In this document: positions 1 through 6,874 of the stretch, in pieces
How positions within the stretch are numbered: position 1 is the stretch's first letter
How the letters are laid out: every line of letters starts with the position of its first letter
DNA from: an uncultured Odoribacter sp.
Lineage (GTDB): Bacteria > Bacteroidota > Bacteroidia > Bacteroidales > Marinifilaceae
DNA: 56,292 nt
Direction: 5' to 3'
Assembly: GCA_944321165.1 (NCBI GenBank)
Contig: CALUKE010000016.1
Span: 1-56,292, forward strand
The notes under the pieces: model-generated
The model's database searches: none
What the model saw: only the letters and a program-made list of their open reading frames with translations
Told to the model about the DNA's origin: nothing
Program-made: the position numbers and the translations under genes

Positions 1-161
1 GAGATGGATTCAACTACGGCAGACATCTTGTCGTTAAAACCGATTACACTAAGGCGTCCCATCAGATAACCGACAGCCTTGTTTACCTTGTTTAGTTTCT
101 CACCGACAAGTTCCTTGTTCCACGAAAAGGAAGGCCATTCTTTATGTTCATGTATGTACAT
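1..161 (-). CDS. Fic family protein, N-terminal part (DUF4172 domain), cut by window edge
   Basis: Read on the minus strand, the first codons give MYIHEHKEWPSFSW and continue with GRLSVIGFNDKMSAVVESI to the window edge. This matches the N-terminal DUF4172 domain that precedes the Fic core in many Bacteroidetes Fic proteins, enzymes that usually transfer AMP to target proteins. Only about 53 residues are visible, so the HPFxxGNG catalytic motif cannot be checked. An in-frame ATG two codons upstream (167) is an alternative start. A promoter-like -7 box and a long palindrome lie just upstream. The family call rests on the N-terminal motif only. Confidence 0.72.
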   Translation of the reverse strand, partial: MYIHEHKEWPSFSWNKELVGEKLNKVNKAVGYLMGRLSVIGFNDKMSAVVESI

Positions 162-179
162 AGGCATCACTGTTTTCTG

Positions 180-213
180 CAAATATACAATTTTACGGAT
201 AATAAGCCGCAAA
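180..213 (-). promoter_or_regulatory. Probable promoter of the Fic gene
   Basis: On the minus strand, TATATTTG at 187-180 is a perfect match to the Bacteroidetes -7 consensus TAnnTTTG. A TTTG lies at 213-210, 22 nt upstream, slightly more than the usual 19-21. The start codon at 161 follows about 18 nt after the box, so the leader would be short. Confidence 0.55.
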
Positions 214-232
214 ATTTGCGGCTTATTATCCG
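196..232. promoter_or_regulatory. 37-bp perfect palindrome overlapping the Fic promoter
   Basis: The arms 196-213 and 215-232 are perfectly complementary over 18 bp around a single base. Each arm is itself flanked by GCGG/CCGC-type ends. It covers the -33 region of the Fic promoter and lies upstream of the transcript, so an operator fits better than a terminator. Autoregulation by a C-terminal HTH of the Fic protein is inference. Confidence 0.6.
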
Positions 233-372
233 CATAAAACAGTGAAATCAATATTTATCAGCATTTTAGATATGGTTTATGATGACCATTCACCATGCAG
301 ATAACCATTGACTTTTCAGATTGGAACAGTCTGCTTATTATATACTCACGTAATTGTTGGGCCGGATAAGTA

Positions 373-731
373 TTAATCTGAAAGGCATTTTATATAACGG
401 ATGACGGTATTCTGCTGACATTCCTTTTCCGTCTTCAGATAAAATTCAAAGGCACGTACCAGCTCACCGTTGACTTCCGCCAGCGGCAGATCATCCTTTC
501 CGTATTTCTGTCTGATCAGTTCGGCAAGATAGCGCTTGCAGCTTTCATAACGGCGAACGGTAATCAAGGCGTAATCTTTACCGACCAGGGCACGGCATTG
601 GTCATTGTGCTCCTGCATGGTGCCGATGAGGTGCGTACCGCTTCCGGTTCTTTGTCCTGTCCGAAAAATATTTCCTGAAACAGACGTGCCGTTATAGGCT
701 GGTTCTGTTCTTCCAGTTCACAAAGTTTGCT
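373..731 (-). pseudogene. Tyrosine recombinase (integrase) remnant, frameshifted
   Basis: The minus strand carries a stretch resembling the N-terminal and core-binding domains of a Bacteroidetes tyrosine integrase. One frame (about 731-640) reads LCELEEQNQPITARLFQEIF and GQDKEPEA. Another frame then continues with MQEHNDQCRALVGKDYA, TVRRYESCKRYLAELIRQKY and LKTEKECQQNTVIRY. The frames change near position 640, and the reading frame stops at 373 before any catalytic domain with its Arg and Tyr residues. It is therefore a dead fragment. It abuts the truncated TPR gene, suggesting that a mobile element inserted or excised here. Confidence 0.7.
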
Positions 732-1307
732 CAGCATAATTTGTACATAATGTCTCATTTTTGTACTGTCGCCCTGTTCGCGACTCATTTTTACAAGCAG
801 ATAAAGCGGACAAATACGGTTCGAACAGGTATGATATGCCCTCAGATAAGCCTTCTCACAGAGACTGTATTGTTTCATTGCCAGATAATTGTTTCCCATC
901 ACATTCCAGAACATCGGGTCTGCGCTGTGCCGGATTCCCTCTTTCAGCACCGCATTGCTCATTTCGTATTCCCCTGTCCTGTTCAGGCATCTCCCATATT
1001 CAAACAGGAATCTGTGGTCATGGTGCAGGGTGGAGTAGAGCCTTGCATATTCCTCCGATGCTTCCTGGAAATTCTCTACACTGTAAAGGACCGACACCTC
1101 TTTCCATTCCCTGTAAGTTTCCCGTTTTCCGTATTCCCGGCAATTGAAGAACAATGCCACCACTCCCACCGTTCCCAACAACAAGGCAAAATAATTCTCC
1201 GTGTCGATTCCCCCATAAAGCTCCCTGCTCTCTTCAAACTGTCCCGCCAGCAACAGACACATCCCTAAAAATACAACGATTCTCCCCATAATCATCCTGT
1301 TTGTCAT
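564..1307 (-). pseudogene. Internally deleted O-ligase/TPR gene fused to integrase sequence
   Basis: Residues 1-46 and the TPR portion are nearly identical to the full-length protein at 6875-8599, but the intervening 358 codons are missing in frame. The join lies at the octamer CCGTTCCC (1169-1176), which occurs at both deletion ends in the intact copy (7387-7394 and 8461-8468). This removes nearly all membrane segments and ligase motifs, leaving two hydrophobic segments plus TPRs. At the C terminus, homology ends at 732; the natural ending is replaced by integrase-derived residues (LCELEEQNQPITARLFQEIF) and then out-of-frame sequence. The chimeric product might be made, but ligase function is lost. 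Confidence 0.75.
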
Positions 1308-2166
1308 TCCTTCCGGACATTCAAGGCCGCTCCACCCGCTTCAGCAACCGGTCCCAACGGAATTCCCCGTCCAGGCGGTCACGCGAATAGGTGATGCGGG
1401 TGACTACCCCGACAATGAACTCCTCCGGCACAAAGCCCCAGTAACGGGAATCATTCGAATCCAGTACCTGATCCCCGCAAAAAAAGTAATAATCCCCCCG
1501 GAAGGTATACCGGTCTATCGGTTCTCCTCCCAGGCTCAGGTGCCCCTGACGGTCAAGAGCCAGCCTTTTTCCGGTCTCATATTCTATCACCAGACGGTAA
1601 AGCCGGAAATTCACCGCATCCAGCTCCACCCGTCCTCCCCGGCAAGGCACATAAAGCGGCCCAAACTCCTTGATGGTCCATCCATAATGCTTGAAATCAA
1701 ACGGAAAGGCATGTATCACATTGCCTGCAATCAGCGAATCGGGCGTTTCCGACAACTTCCGCTGTTCCTCAGCCACCCCCAGAATGCCGTCATAACGGTT
1801 GTTCCTGAAATACCCGTTCCGGATTTCCACCGTATCCCCCGGCAGACCGACACACCGTTTTGCATACACATAATTGATTTTGAACTCCATCCGGTTCTTA
1901 CTCCGGTTAATCGGGAAATTGAAGACTACGATATCATTGTGCCTTACTTTCCGCCAGCCCCGGGTGCGGTGGCATTCCAGCGGATCCCCGTCCTTAAAGT
2001 CAAGCCGGTCATAAATCCGTGCCCCGGCTATCAGCTTGTTGACCAGCACATAATCTCCCGGTATCAGGGTGGGGCGCATCGAATCTGTCGGAATCACAAA
2101 CTGGTCCGCCACATAAACGCGCAATGCGATGAAAATCCCCACCAGCACCCCGCAGCCGATTAGGGA
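732..2166. repeat. Left copy of a decayed tandem duplication (O-ligase/TPR and signal peptidase)
   Basis: This segment is nearly identical by eye to 6950-9458, apart from the 1074-bp internal deletion in the O-ligase gene. Offsets are constant: 6218 before the deletion point and 7292 after it, so no other indel is seen. Homology starts at cagcat (732/6950) and stops at aggga (2166/9458). Confidence 0.85.
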
Positions 2167-2181
2167 TTGCAATTTTTTCAC
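1321..2181 (-). CDS. S26 family signal peptidase I, left duplicate
   Basis: This membrane serine peptidase removes signal sequences outside the cytoplasmic membrane using a Ser/Lys dyad. From LIGCGVLVGIF onward it matches the copy at 8613-9506 with only three substitutions (Thr for Ile in the HRxRGW stretch, Leu for Met in SRDRxDG, Glu for Asp in the final RVxRP). The serine motif PTDSMRPT, the lysine motif AKRCVGLPGD and the GDQVLDSNDSR box are kept. The first 17 residues of the other copy are replaced by MKKLQ with a GTG start, marking a recombination joint. The single N-terminal membrane anchor remains, so the enzyme could be active. It lies 14 nt after the upstream lipoprotein gene. Confidence 0.85.
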   Translation of the reverse strand: MKKLQSLIGCGVLVGIFIALRVYVADQFVIPTDSMRPTLIPGDYVLVNKLIAGARIYDRLDFKDGDPLECHRTRGWRKVRHNDIVVFNFPINRSKNRMEFKINYVYAKRCVGLPGDTVEIRNGYFRNNRYDGILGVAEEQRKLSETPDSLIAGNVIHAFPFDFKHYGWTIKEFGPLYVPCRGGRVELDAVNFRLYRLVIEYETGKRLALDRQGHLSLGGEPIDRYTFRGDYYFFCGDQVLDSNDSRYWGFVPEEFIVGVVTRITYSRDRLDGEFRWDRLLKRVERP

Positions 2182-2195
2182 CTACAAAATCAAGA

Positions 2196-3275
2196 TTAGA
2201 TCAGTTTGAACTCTATAAACACATCTTCATTCCGCTCATTTACAGACAAACCGATCAACGAACCACTCTTACGACAATACGAAATAAATCGCACATCTCT
2301 ATCTAACTGATACATATACAAAGGTTTTCCAGACAAATCAAAAACAAGTATAATATTTCCTACTCTTTTTTGTGCATCATCATGTATTGTTTGGGATTGA
2401 TGTAACATGTAAAATTTATCATCCCCAAATGCAGAGGAAATAACACCGACAACATTACTTTCAGACATTGCAATCCCCTTTACTCCGTTCCTGTCAACAA
2501 CAATAAACTTTGGTAAGTTATATCGATAAGCAGCCGTTTCGACAGGCTCGTGATCCTCTCTGCTACAATCAAAAAATCTTATCACATCACCACACATGGA
2601 TGAGTAGGCAAAATGTGTTCCGTTCAAATTCATAACGATATTTCCCTGCTGGGTCATATTTATAAGTTCAGGAGCAATTTCCCCATTGGATTCCACTTCG
2701 TCCACTTCTCCAAAATCATACAATGTATTGAAATTTTTATCCGTTATTTTGAATACCGTGTTTTTTGTTATATCATGTCCCTTAAACAAAAAGCGCCCTC
2801 CGCTGAGCATATTTACGTCTGGATTATATATAAACGAACTCTCTTTCTGTATGACAATCCTGTCAAATACAACCGAAGAATCACCCATCCGCGATAATGG
2901 TAGAATTCCAAGGACAGACTTATTAATATCGTACATAACAAAATTATCTTTGTACGGATTCTGCATATTTGCCCACAAGGACTCATTATTACTTCTTCCA
3001 TACGCAACAAACTTATTGACCAAAATTCCGGTATTTATACTATAGGCATAAAAGTTATGACTGCTGTTATAAGATTGCACAATAGCTATAGTATCCATTA
3101 CTGTCATTTTGCCGATTGATGACAAATACCCCTTAATTGCGATTTCCCGTCCCGCAAACAAATCAATTGATTCCGGAAAAATATCATAAATATCTCCTGT
3201 CGTTTTACGATTACCACATGATAATACAAACAGAGATAGTAAAAAAATCAACATTAAACTCTTTACTGTATTCAT
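2196..3275 (-). CDS. BF3164/TolB-like 6-bladed beta-propeller lipoprotein
   Basis: The 359-residue product has a lipoprotein signal peptide ending LSLFVLSC with the lipid cysteine at position 20. The rest is beta-rich sequence. AYGRSNNESLW, DINKSVLGILPLSR and the closing GSLIGLSVNERNEDVFIEFK resemble the BF3164-like TolB-type propeller lipoproteins of Bacteroidetes, whose molecular role is unknown. It occupies the same place relative to a hairpin and a peptide gene as the lipoprotein at 11122-12108, yet the sequences differ strongly. It is visibly AT-rich compared with the signal peptidase gene that follows. Confidence 0.75.
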   Translation of the reverse strand: MNTVKSLMLIFLLSLFVLSCGNRKTTGDIYDIFPESIDLFAGREIAIKGYLSSIGKMTVMDTIAIVQSYNSSHNFYAYSINTGILVNKFVAYGRSNNESLWANMQNPYKDNFVMYDINKSVLGILPLSRMGDSSVVFDRIVIQKESSFIYNPDVNMLSGGRFLFKGHDITKNTVFKITDKNFNTLYDFGEVDEVESNGEIAPELINMTQQGNIVMNLNGTHFAYSSMCGDVIRFFDCSREDHEPVETAAYRYNLPKFIVVDRNGVKGIAMSESNVVGVISSAFGDDKFYMLHQSQTIHDDAQKRVGNIILVFDLSGKPLYMYQLDRDVRFISYCRKSGSLIGLSVNERNEDVFIEFKLI

Positions 3276-3293
3276 AATTCCTTTTATTTTTCA

Positions 3294-3333
3294 AATAGGC
3301 TATCACAAATAGCACAAACTTAGATAGCCTATT
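3294..3333 (-). promoter_or_regulatory. Intercistronic hairpin before a lipoprotein gene
   Basis: AATAGGCTATC at 3294-3304 pairs perfectly with GATAGCCTATT at 3323-3333 (11-bp stem, 18-nt loop). On the minus strand it ends 18 nt before the lipoprotein start codon and is not followed by a T-run, so it is not a plain terminator. A hairpin of different sequence sits at the equivalent place at 12123-12150. Confidence 0.6.
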
Positions 3334-3408
3334 ATTAAATTTATTACCTAGCTATAAATGTCCCTGGAAGATCTACAGGAACTCCATTGGGATATATTGT
3401 CATACATT

Positions 3409-3485
3409 TTATGGGTAAGCGGTATACCCTGTATACCCCATTGCACAGAACAAGACTGATGCAACCAAAATTTTTACTTTTTCAT
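3409..3485 (-). pseudogene. Remnant of an NVEALA-type peptide gene
   Basis: ATG AAA AAG at 3485 is followed by a stop. Reading from 3468 in a shifted frame gives LVASVLFCAMGYTGYTAYP and a stop at 3409. This closely resembles the signal region LVASLLFCAMSYVGYTTY of the peptide encoded at 12171-12446. The rest of the peptide is not recognisable; a third frame shows YPNGVPVDLPGTFIAR before two stops near 3343. The setting is the same as for the intact peptide: the 89-bp block upstream, then a hairpin and a lipoprotein gene downstream. A decayed peptide gene is the simplest reading. Confidence 0.55.
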
Positions 3486-3539
3486 TCTCTTTCTTGTTTT
3501 TATAACCCAAAGATTTCTCTTTTCGTTACTTTTGTTTGC

Positions 3540-3628
3540 TTTTCGTGTAGCCCTTTCTATTTCGACTGCCTGCGAAACCTGGTTCCGGAGCAGACACGGA
3601 TGGAAAGGCTACTTTTTCATCCGTTCCG
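3540..3628. repeat. 89-bp conserved block, left copy
   Basis: It differs from 12501-12589 at only two of 89 positions, while sequence on both sides is diverged. Both copies lie upstream of a peptide gene or its remnant on the minus strand. Imperfect arms at 3596-3606 and 3614-3624 (ACGGATGgAAA against TTTtCATCCGT) could form a hairpin. The minus strand is open in one frame here but without a start codon in this copy, so a coding role is doubtful. Confidence 0.65.
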
Positions 3629-3707
3629 TTTTTATGATTCTGTCATTCTGTCGTTTTTGTTCAAAGTTTAAAGGATTAGACTTTATTTTTATTAACACCA
3701 TGAAGAA

Positions 3708-4105
3708 TCACCAGAATCTCACCCACCCGCCTGTCACGATAAACGGACGCTCTTCTTTGCCTTCCGTACGGTTGCACAACCAAAACAATAACACCACCAC
3801 CGCCATTCCACCCAAAAGGCCGGCTCTTTTCCACCGCTCTGCGCCCAATTCCCCTCCGTAAGTGTGGAAACTCCGGGAATCGGCATCCCGCTTCGAGAAG
3901 TCGCCACAAACAGGCGTATGACTCCGTTCCTCCATGCCTCCCGCAAGGCTTTCACCTTTTCCTCCACAGCAGCATCCGGCTCTTCCCGCACCCCGATCAT
4001 ATAACTCATTTTCTCTCCGTCAAACACTTCCTTCGTCACCTCTCTGAATGCGGAATCATACAGGGCGATTCCGTGCTCTCCTTCTATTTTCGTCCCCACA
4101 TTGTA
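3708..4105 (-). pseudogene. MauE-like gene fragment fused to the tail of the transglutaminase-like gene
   Basis: From about 4105 to 3781 the minus strand repeats the C-terminal part of the MauE-like gene at 9503-10534, starting at GTKIEGEHGIALYDSAF. A 133-bp deletion between two CTCCGGG heptamers (seen intact at 9621-9627 and 9754-9760) shifts the frame after GMPIPG. After GMAVVVLLF the sequence switches to NRTEGKEERPF and GGWVRFW, the last residues of the lipoprotein encoded at 12680-14581, and ends at 3708. The membrane domain with the ECGCFG motif is absent. This is a double recombination scar, not a working gene. Confidence 0.8.
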
Positions 4106-4132
4106 GAGTAATTTTCATTTATTTTTATAAAG

Positions 4133-5308
4133 CTATTTTAATTCCACCTCTAATATCAATGGATTGTCATACTCATCCATCTCTGGTATAAAACCAATTG
4201 CATCTTTCGTTTTTACCACACAATAAAGTCTATCTTCTGTAATTGTCAATATTCCAGCTTTCACTTTTTTGCCTTTGGGTGTGATATAATCAATAAAATA
4301 TTTAGAATTGATGAGAGAAGTTGAATTATCAAGACTCATCCTTGTAAAGGAAATCAATTTTCTTGTCTCTTTACAAAAAACAGCACAAAAGACAGATTCT
4401 TGATAGCTATAATTGACAAAAACATACTTCGCACTCTCTGCTACATTTTTTACATAAATCAAATCCTTATTCACTGATGTATTAGTAACATTCTTTACCG
4501 ATGGAGATAAATCCCCCCGTTTCAAATGAATATAAGGCACTATCGTATTTACATCTTTCACTTTGTAAATAGTATCATTAAATACATCTTTAAACAAAGC
4601 ATCTCCCGTATAAGAGGGATATAGCCCATAAGTTTCCAAATTTCCCGTGTACATGGGAGGAAGTCTATAATAAATATCTCGTTCCTGCAAATATGAAATA
4701 GATTGAACAATTTCGTATTCCGAATCTAAAAAATCCAAATAACGTTGTTCAAACATCTCTGGGCCTAAATAAGGTAAAGCAACATAATGTCCATCCTTCA
4801 AAAGAATAGAATTATAATAATGTTGTTGTGCCAAATAGCCTTTCAAACTTTTTGTTGAAGGAATATATGTTATCATCTTATTCCCTTGACAAAGATTCAA
4901 CTGGCCATTGTGATAAGTCCATTGGTAAAGTCCGTGCTGTACTTCATTATTTGCACGCCCGATATCAATTAACTTCTTTCTATAAAGCCCCGTTGAGTCA
5001 AATTGCAACACAGGACTTCTCAAACACGAAACAACAAAATCACCTTCAATCCGATCCAACTGCAAATTCAAGTCAGTTAGTACAGAATTACTTCCACTTT
5101 CAAGACAAATAAACTTTATTTTTTGCGAAATGGAATTCAAAGTTCCTGTATCTATTCTATTTTGTTTGTCAATATTTTGAATATCAAATTCATAAAACAC
5201 ATTAACCCCATCTTTCATTTTTCCAATATTTACTTGTCTTTTCTGTGTTTTAGAATTACAAGACCAACAATGTAAAACAATTAATACATAAAAAAAAATC
5301 ACTTTCAT
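4133..5308 (-). CDS. 6-bladed beta-propeller lipoprotein
   Basis: The 391-residue product starts MKVIFFYVLIVLHCWSC with a probable lipid cysteine at 17, although the lipobox is weak. GDFVVSCLRSPVLQFDSTGL, KKLIDIGRANNEV and FNDTIYKVKD are typical of the 6-bladed beta-propeller proteins common in Bacteroidetes; the ligand is unknown. The gene is strikingly AT-rich relative to the peptidase and O-ligase genes nearby. It lies downstream of another lipoprotein gene, separated by 156 bp. It is probably exported and anchored in the outer membrane, but surface exposure cannot be decided from sequence. Confidence 0.7.
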   Translation of the reverse strand: MKVIFFYVLIVLHCWSCNSKTQKRQVNIGKMKDGVNVFYEFDIQNIDKQNRIDTGTLNSISQKIKFICLESGSNSVLTDLNLQLDRIEGDFVVSCLRSPVLQFDSTGLYRKKLIDIGRANNEVQHGLYQWTYHNGQLNLCQGNKMITYIPSTKSLKGYLAQQHYYNSILLKDGHYVALPYLGPEMFEQRYLDFLDSEYEIVQSISYLQERDIYYRLPPMYTGNLETYGLYPSYTGDALFKDVFNDTIYKVKDVNTIVPYIHLKRGDLSPSVKNVTNTSVNKDLIYVKNVAESAKYVFVNYSYQESVFCAVFCKETRKLISFTRMSLDNSTSLINSKYFIDYITPKGKKVKAGILTITEDRLYCVVKTKDAIGFIPEMDEYDNPLILEVELK

Positions 5309-5464
5309 ATTGTAAAATGGGTCTGACTTACGGGATGCAAAAATCAGTAAAAAATCTATACAATCGATAGTTTCTGCTCCGAAATTTTCTACGTGAATTT
5401 TTGCCCGGACAAAAAAATAGTATCACTGAAAGCATCAACATATTTCACATTATCAGAATAAATA
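5309..5464 (-). other. Spacer with a possible propeller-gene scrap
   Basis: No full gene is seen. The minus strand near 5450-5390 reads DNVKYVDAFSDTIFLSGQKF before a stop, reminiscent of the NDTIY-type strands in the neighbouring propeller proteins. It could be a remnant of a lost lipoprotein gene or chance. No promoter motif was recognised. Confidence 0.25.
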
Positions 5465-6480
5465 TTATAGAACAGTCCTGCATAAAACATATCCCTCTTC
5501 AGACAATGCTATCCCATAAAACCTGCCGTCCTCCGATATGCTAAAAATCGGACAAAATCTATCTAATGTATGTGTTGATACAATATTTCCATCGAAATCA
5601 ATTTTTATCAATTTCGTATATTCAGGCATATCTTCTCCTGAGCATGCATTGACAAATGCTGCATAAATATAATTTCCACTCGCCACAGGTGCTTGAAAAT
5701 AAATCACATCCTTCCCGCCATAATACTCATCCAGCAATTTTACCTGTTCCTTGGCATCCGTAATATGTATTTCTTTAACCAAAGAAAATGTCTCAAGATT
5801 GTAGATTCTGATAATTGGGATGGATACATAAAAAGAGATTAACAATTTACGATTATCCTCATATATTGAATGGCAAAGGCATATATTATCCCTATCTATA
5901 TTGGTTTCGTAACTGATGGTACGCTTAGGAAATTCACCAAATTCATGCATAAGTTTATGAGTTGTGTAATTATAAATAGCAAATGGCTTTTCTTGTTGTA
6001 GGGCATGATAGAACAAAAGAGAATCGTTCAATAAAATCACATTATTTTGAACTTCTTTCAGAATAGGGAATTGATTCTCTATTTCCATATCCTCTCCAAT
6101 AATTGAAAATTCTGTACAATCAAACCAATTGGTATATAAAAACAAAGTACTGTCATTACCAGTCTTTATACTTTTATCTATGCAAACAAATTCATTCTCA
6201 CCTCTGCCATAAGAAAAATAAGATCTCTTAAAAACCATATCTCGATCATATCGATATATAATATGACCGCTTTTATTTCTGTTGACGACAAAAACATCTT
6301 CCCCTATCAAATATAAACCATAAGGTTCATATAATTCTTGAATTATGCAAGTATCTAGGTTATAAACACGATCTTTCACCGCGTTTATCATACATTCAAT
6401 CCGTTCATGCCTTTGCTTGTTACAAGACAATAAGCTAATAAGCATCAAATATAAAAATATACCAGTTTCAATATTTTCAT
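5465..6480 (-). CDS. TolB-like propeller lipoprotein with a frameshift in the signal peptide
   Basis: The body (from MLISLLSCNKQRHERIECM) is a beta-propeller-like lipoprotein with YGRGENEF and SISEDGRFYGIALSEEGY near its end. An ATG at 6480 overlaps the stop of the upstream remnant (ATGA) and reads MKILKLVYFYI before a TGA at 6445. Adding one T to the five-T tract at 6457-6453 would join the frames into MKILKLVYFLYLMLISLLSC, a canonical lipoprotein signal with the cysteine at 20. As written, the long frame can only start farther upstream in unlikely sequence or reinitiate at the ATG overlapping the TGA. It may be a real inactivation, a switchable tract or a sequencing error. Confidence 0.6.
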
Positions 6481-6710
6481 AGTTCAAATCTATACAAATA
6501 GAGCCGTTCTTCTTCATCATCTGAGACGACATACGAATAATAATAAGGAGCAATATACCCCATCACTTTCAAATGTCTAGGAACATCAACATCGCCTATC
6601 AATATACCGTTCCGATATATTTGCAGACCATCCGACAACATTCCTTCTCCTTTTTGATAGGAACGGAAAAGAACTTTTGTTTCATCTACATACTCTATCC
6701 AATTATAAAT
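6477..6710 (-). pseudogene. C-terminal remnant of a propeller lipoprotein gene
   Basis: A minus-strand frame open from 6710 reads YNWIEYVDETKVLFRSYQKG, GMLSDGLQIYRNGILIGDV, HLKVMGYIAPYYYSYVV and DDEEERLYLYRFEL, then TGA. The end resembles the C termini of the other TolB-like lipoproteins here (compare TDDEEIFKYEI). Farther upstream, to about 6870, another frame reads ENELINKYIGRF and stops appear in every frame. An ATGA overlaps the O-ligase stop, giving only MTKEIYYL. The first part is decayed. The next gene starts within the TGA, so the original order was translationally coupled. Confidence 0.6.
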
Positions 6711-6874
6711 TCAAATTCATATCGTGTCCGGCAAAACCTTCCAATATATTTATTAATCAATTCATTCTCTTCCTTCCTATTTCGATTCTGCTATCATTAT
6801 TTTGAAATAAAGATATAGCACAAAAAACAAAAAGTCAAGCCAAAAGGTTGCTCACAGGTAGTAAATTTCTTTTG

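Noticed and set aside
6573..6818. An 81-residue plus-strand frame between lipoprotein genes
   Set aside because: It lies opposite the propeller remnant at 6477-6710 and has no motif or promoter.
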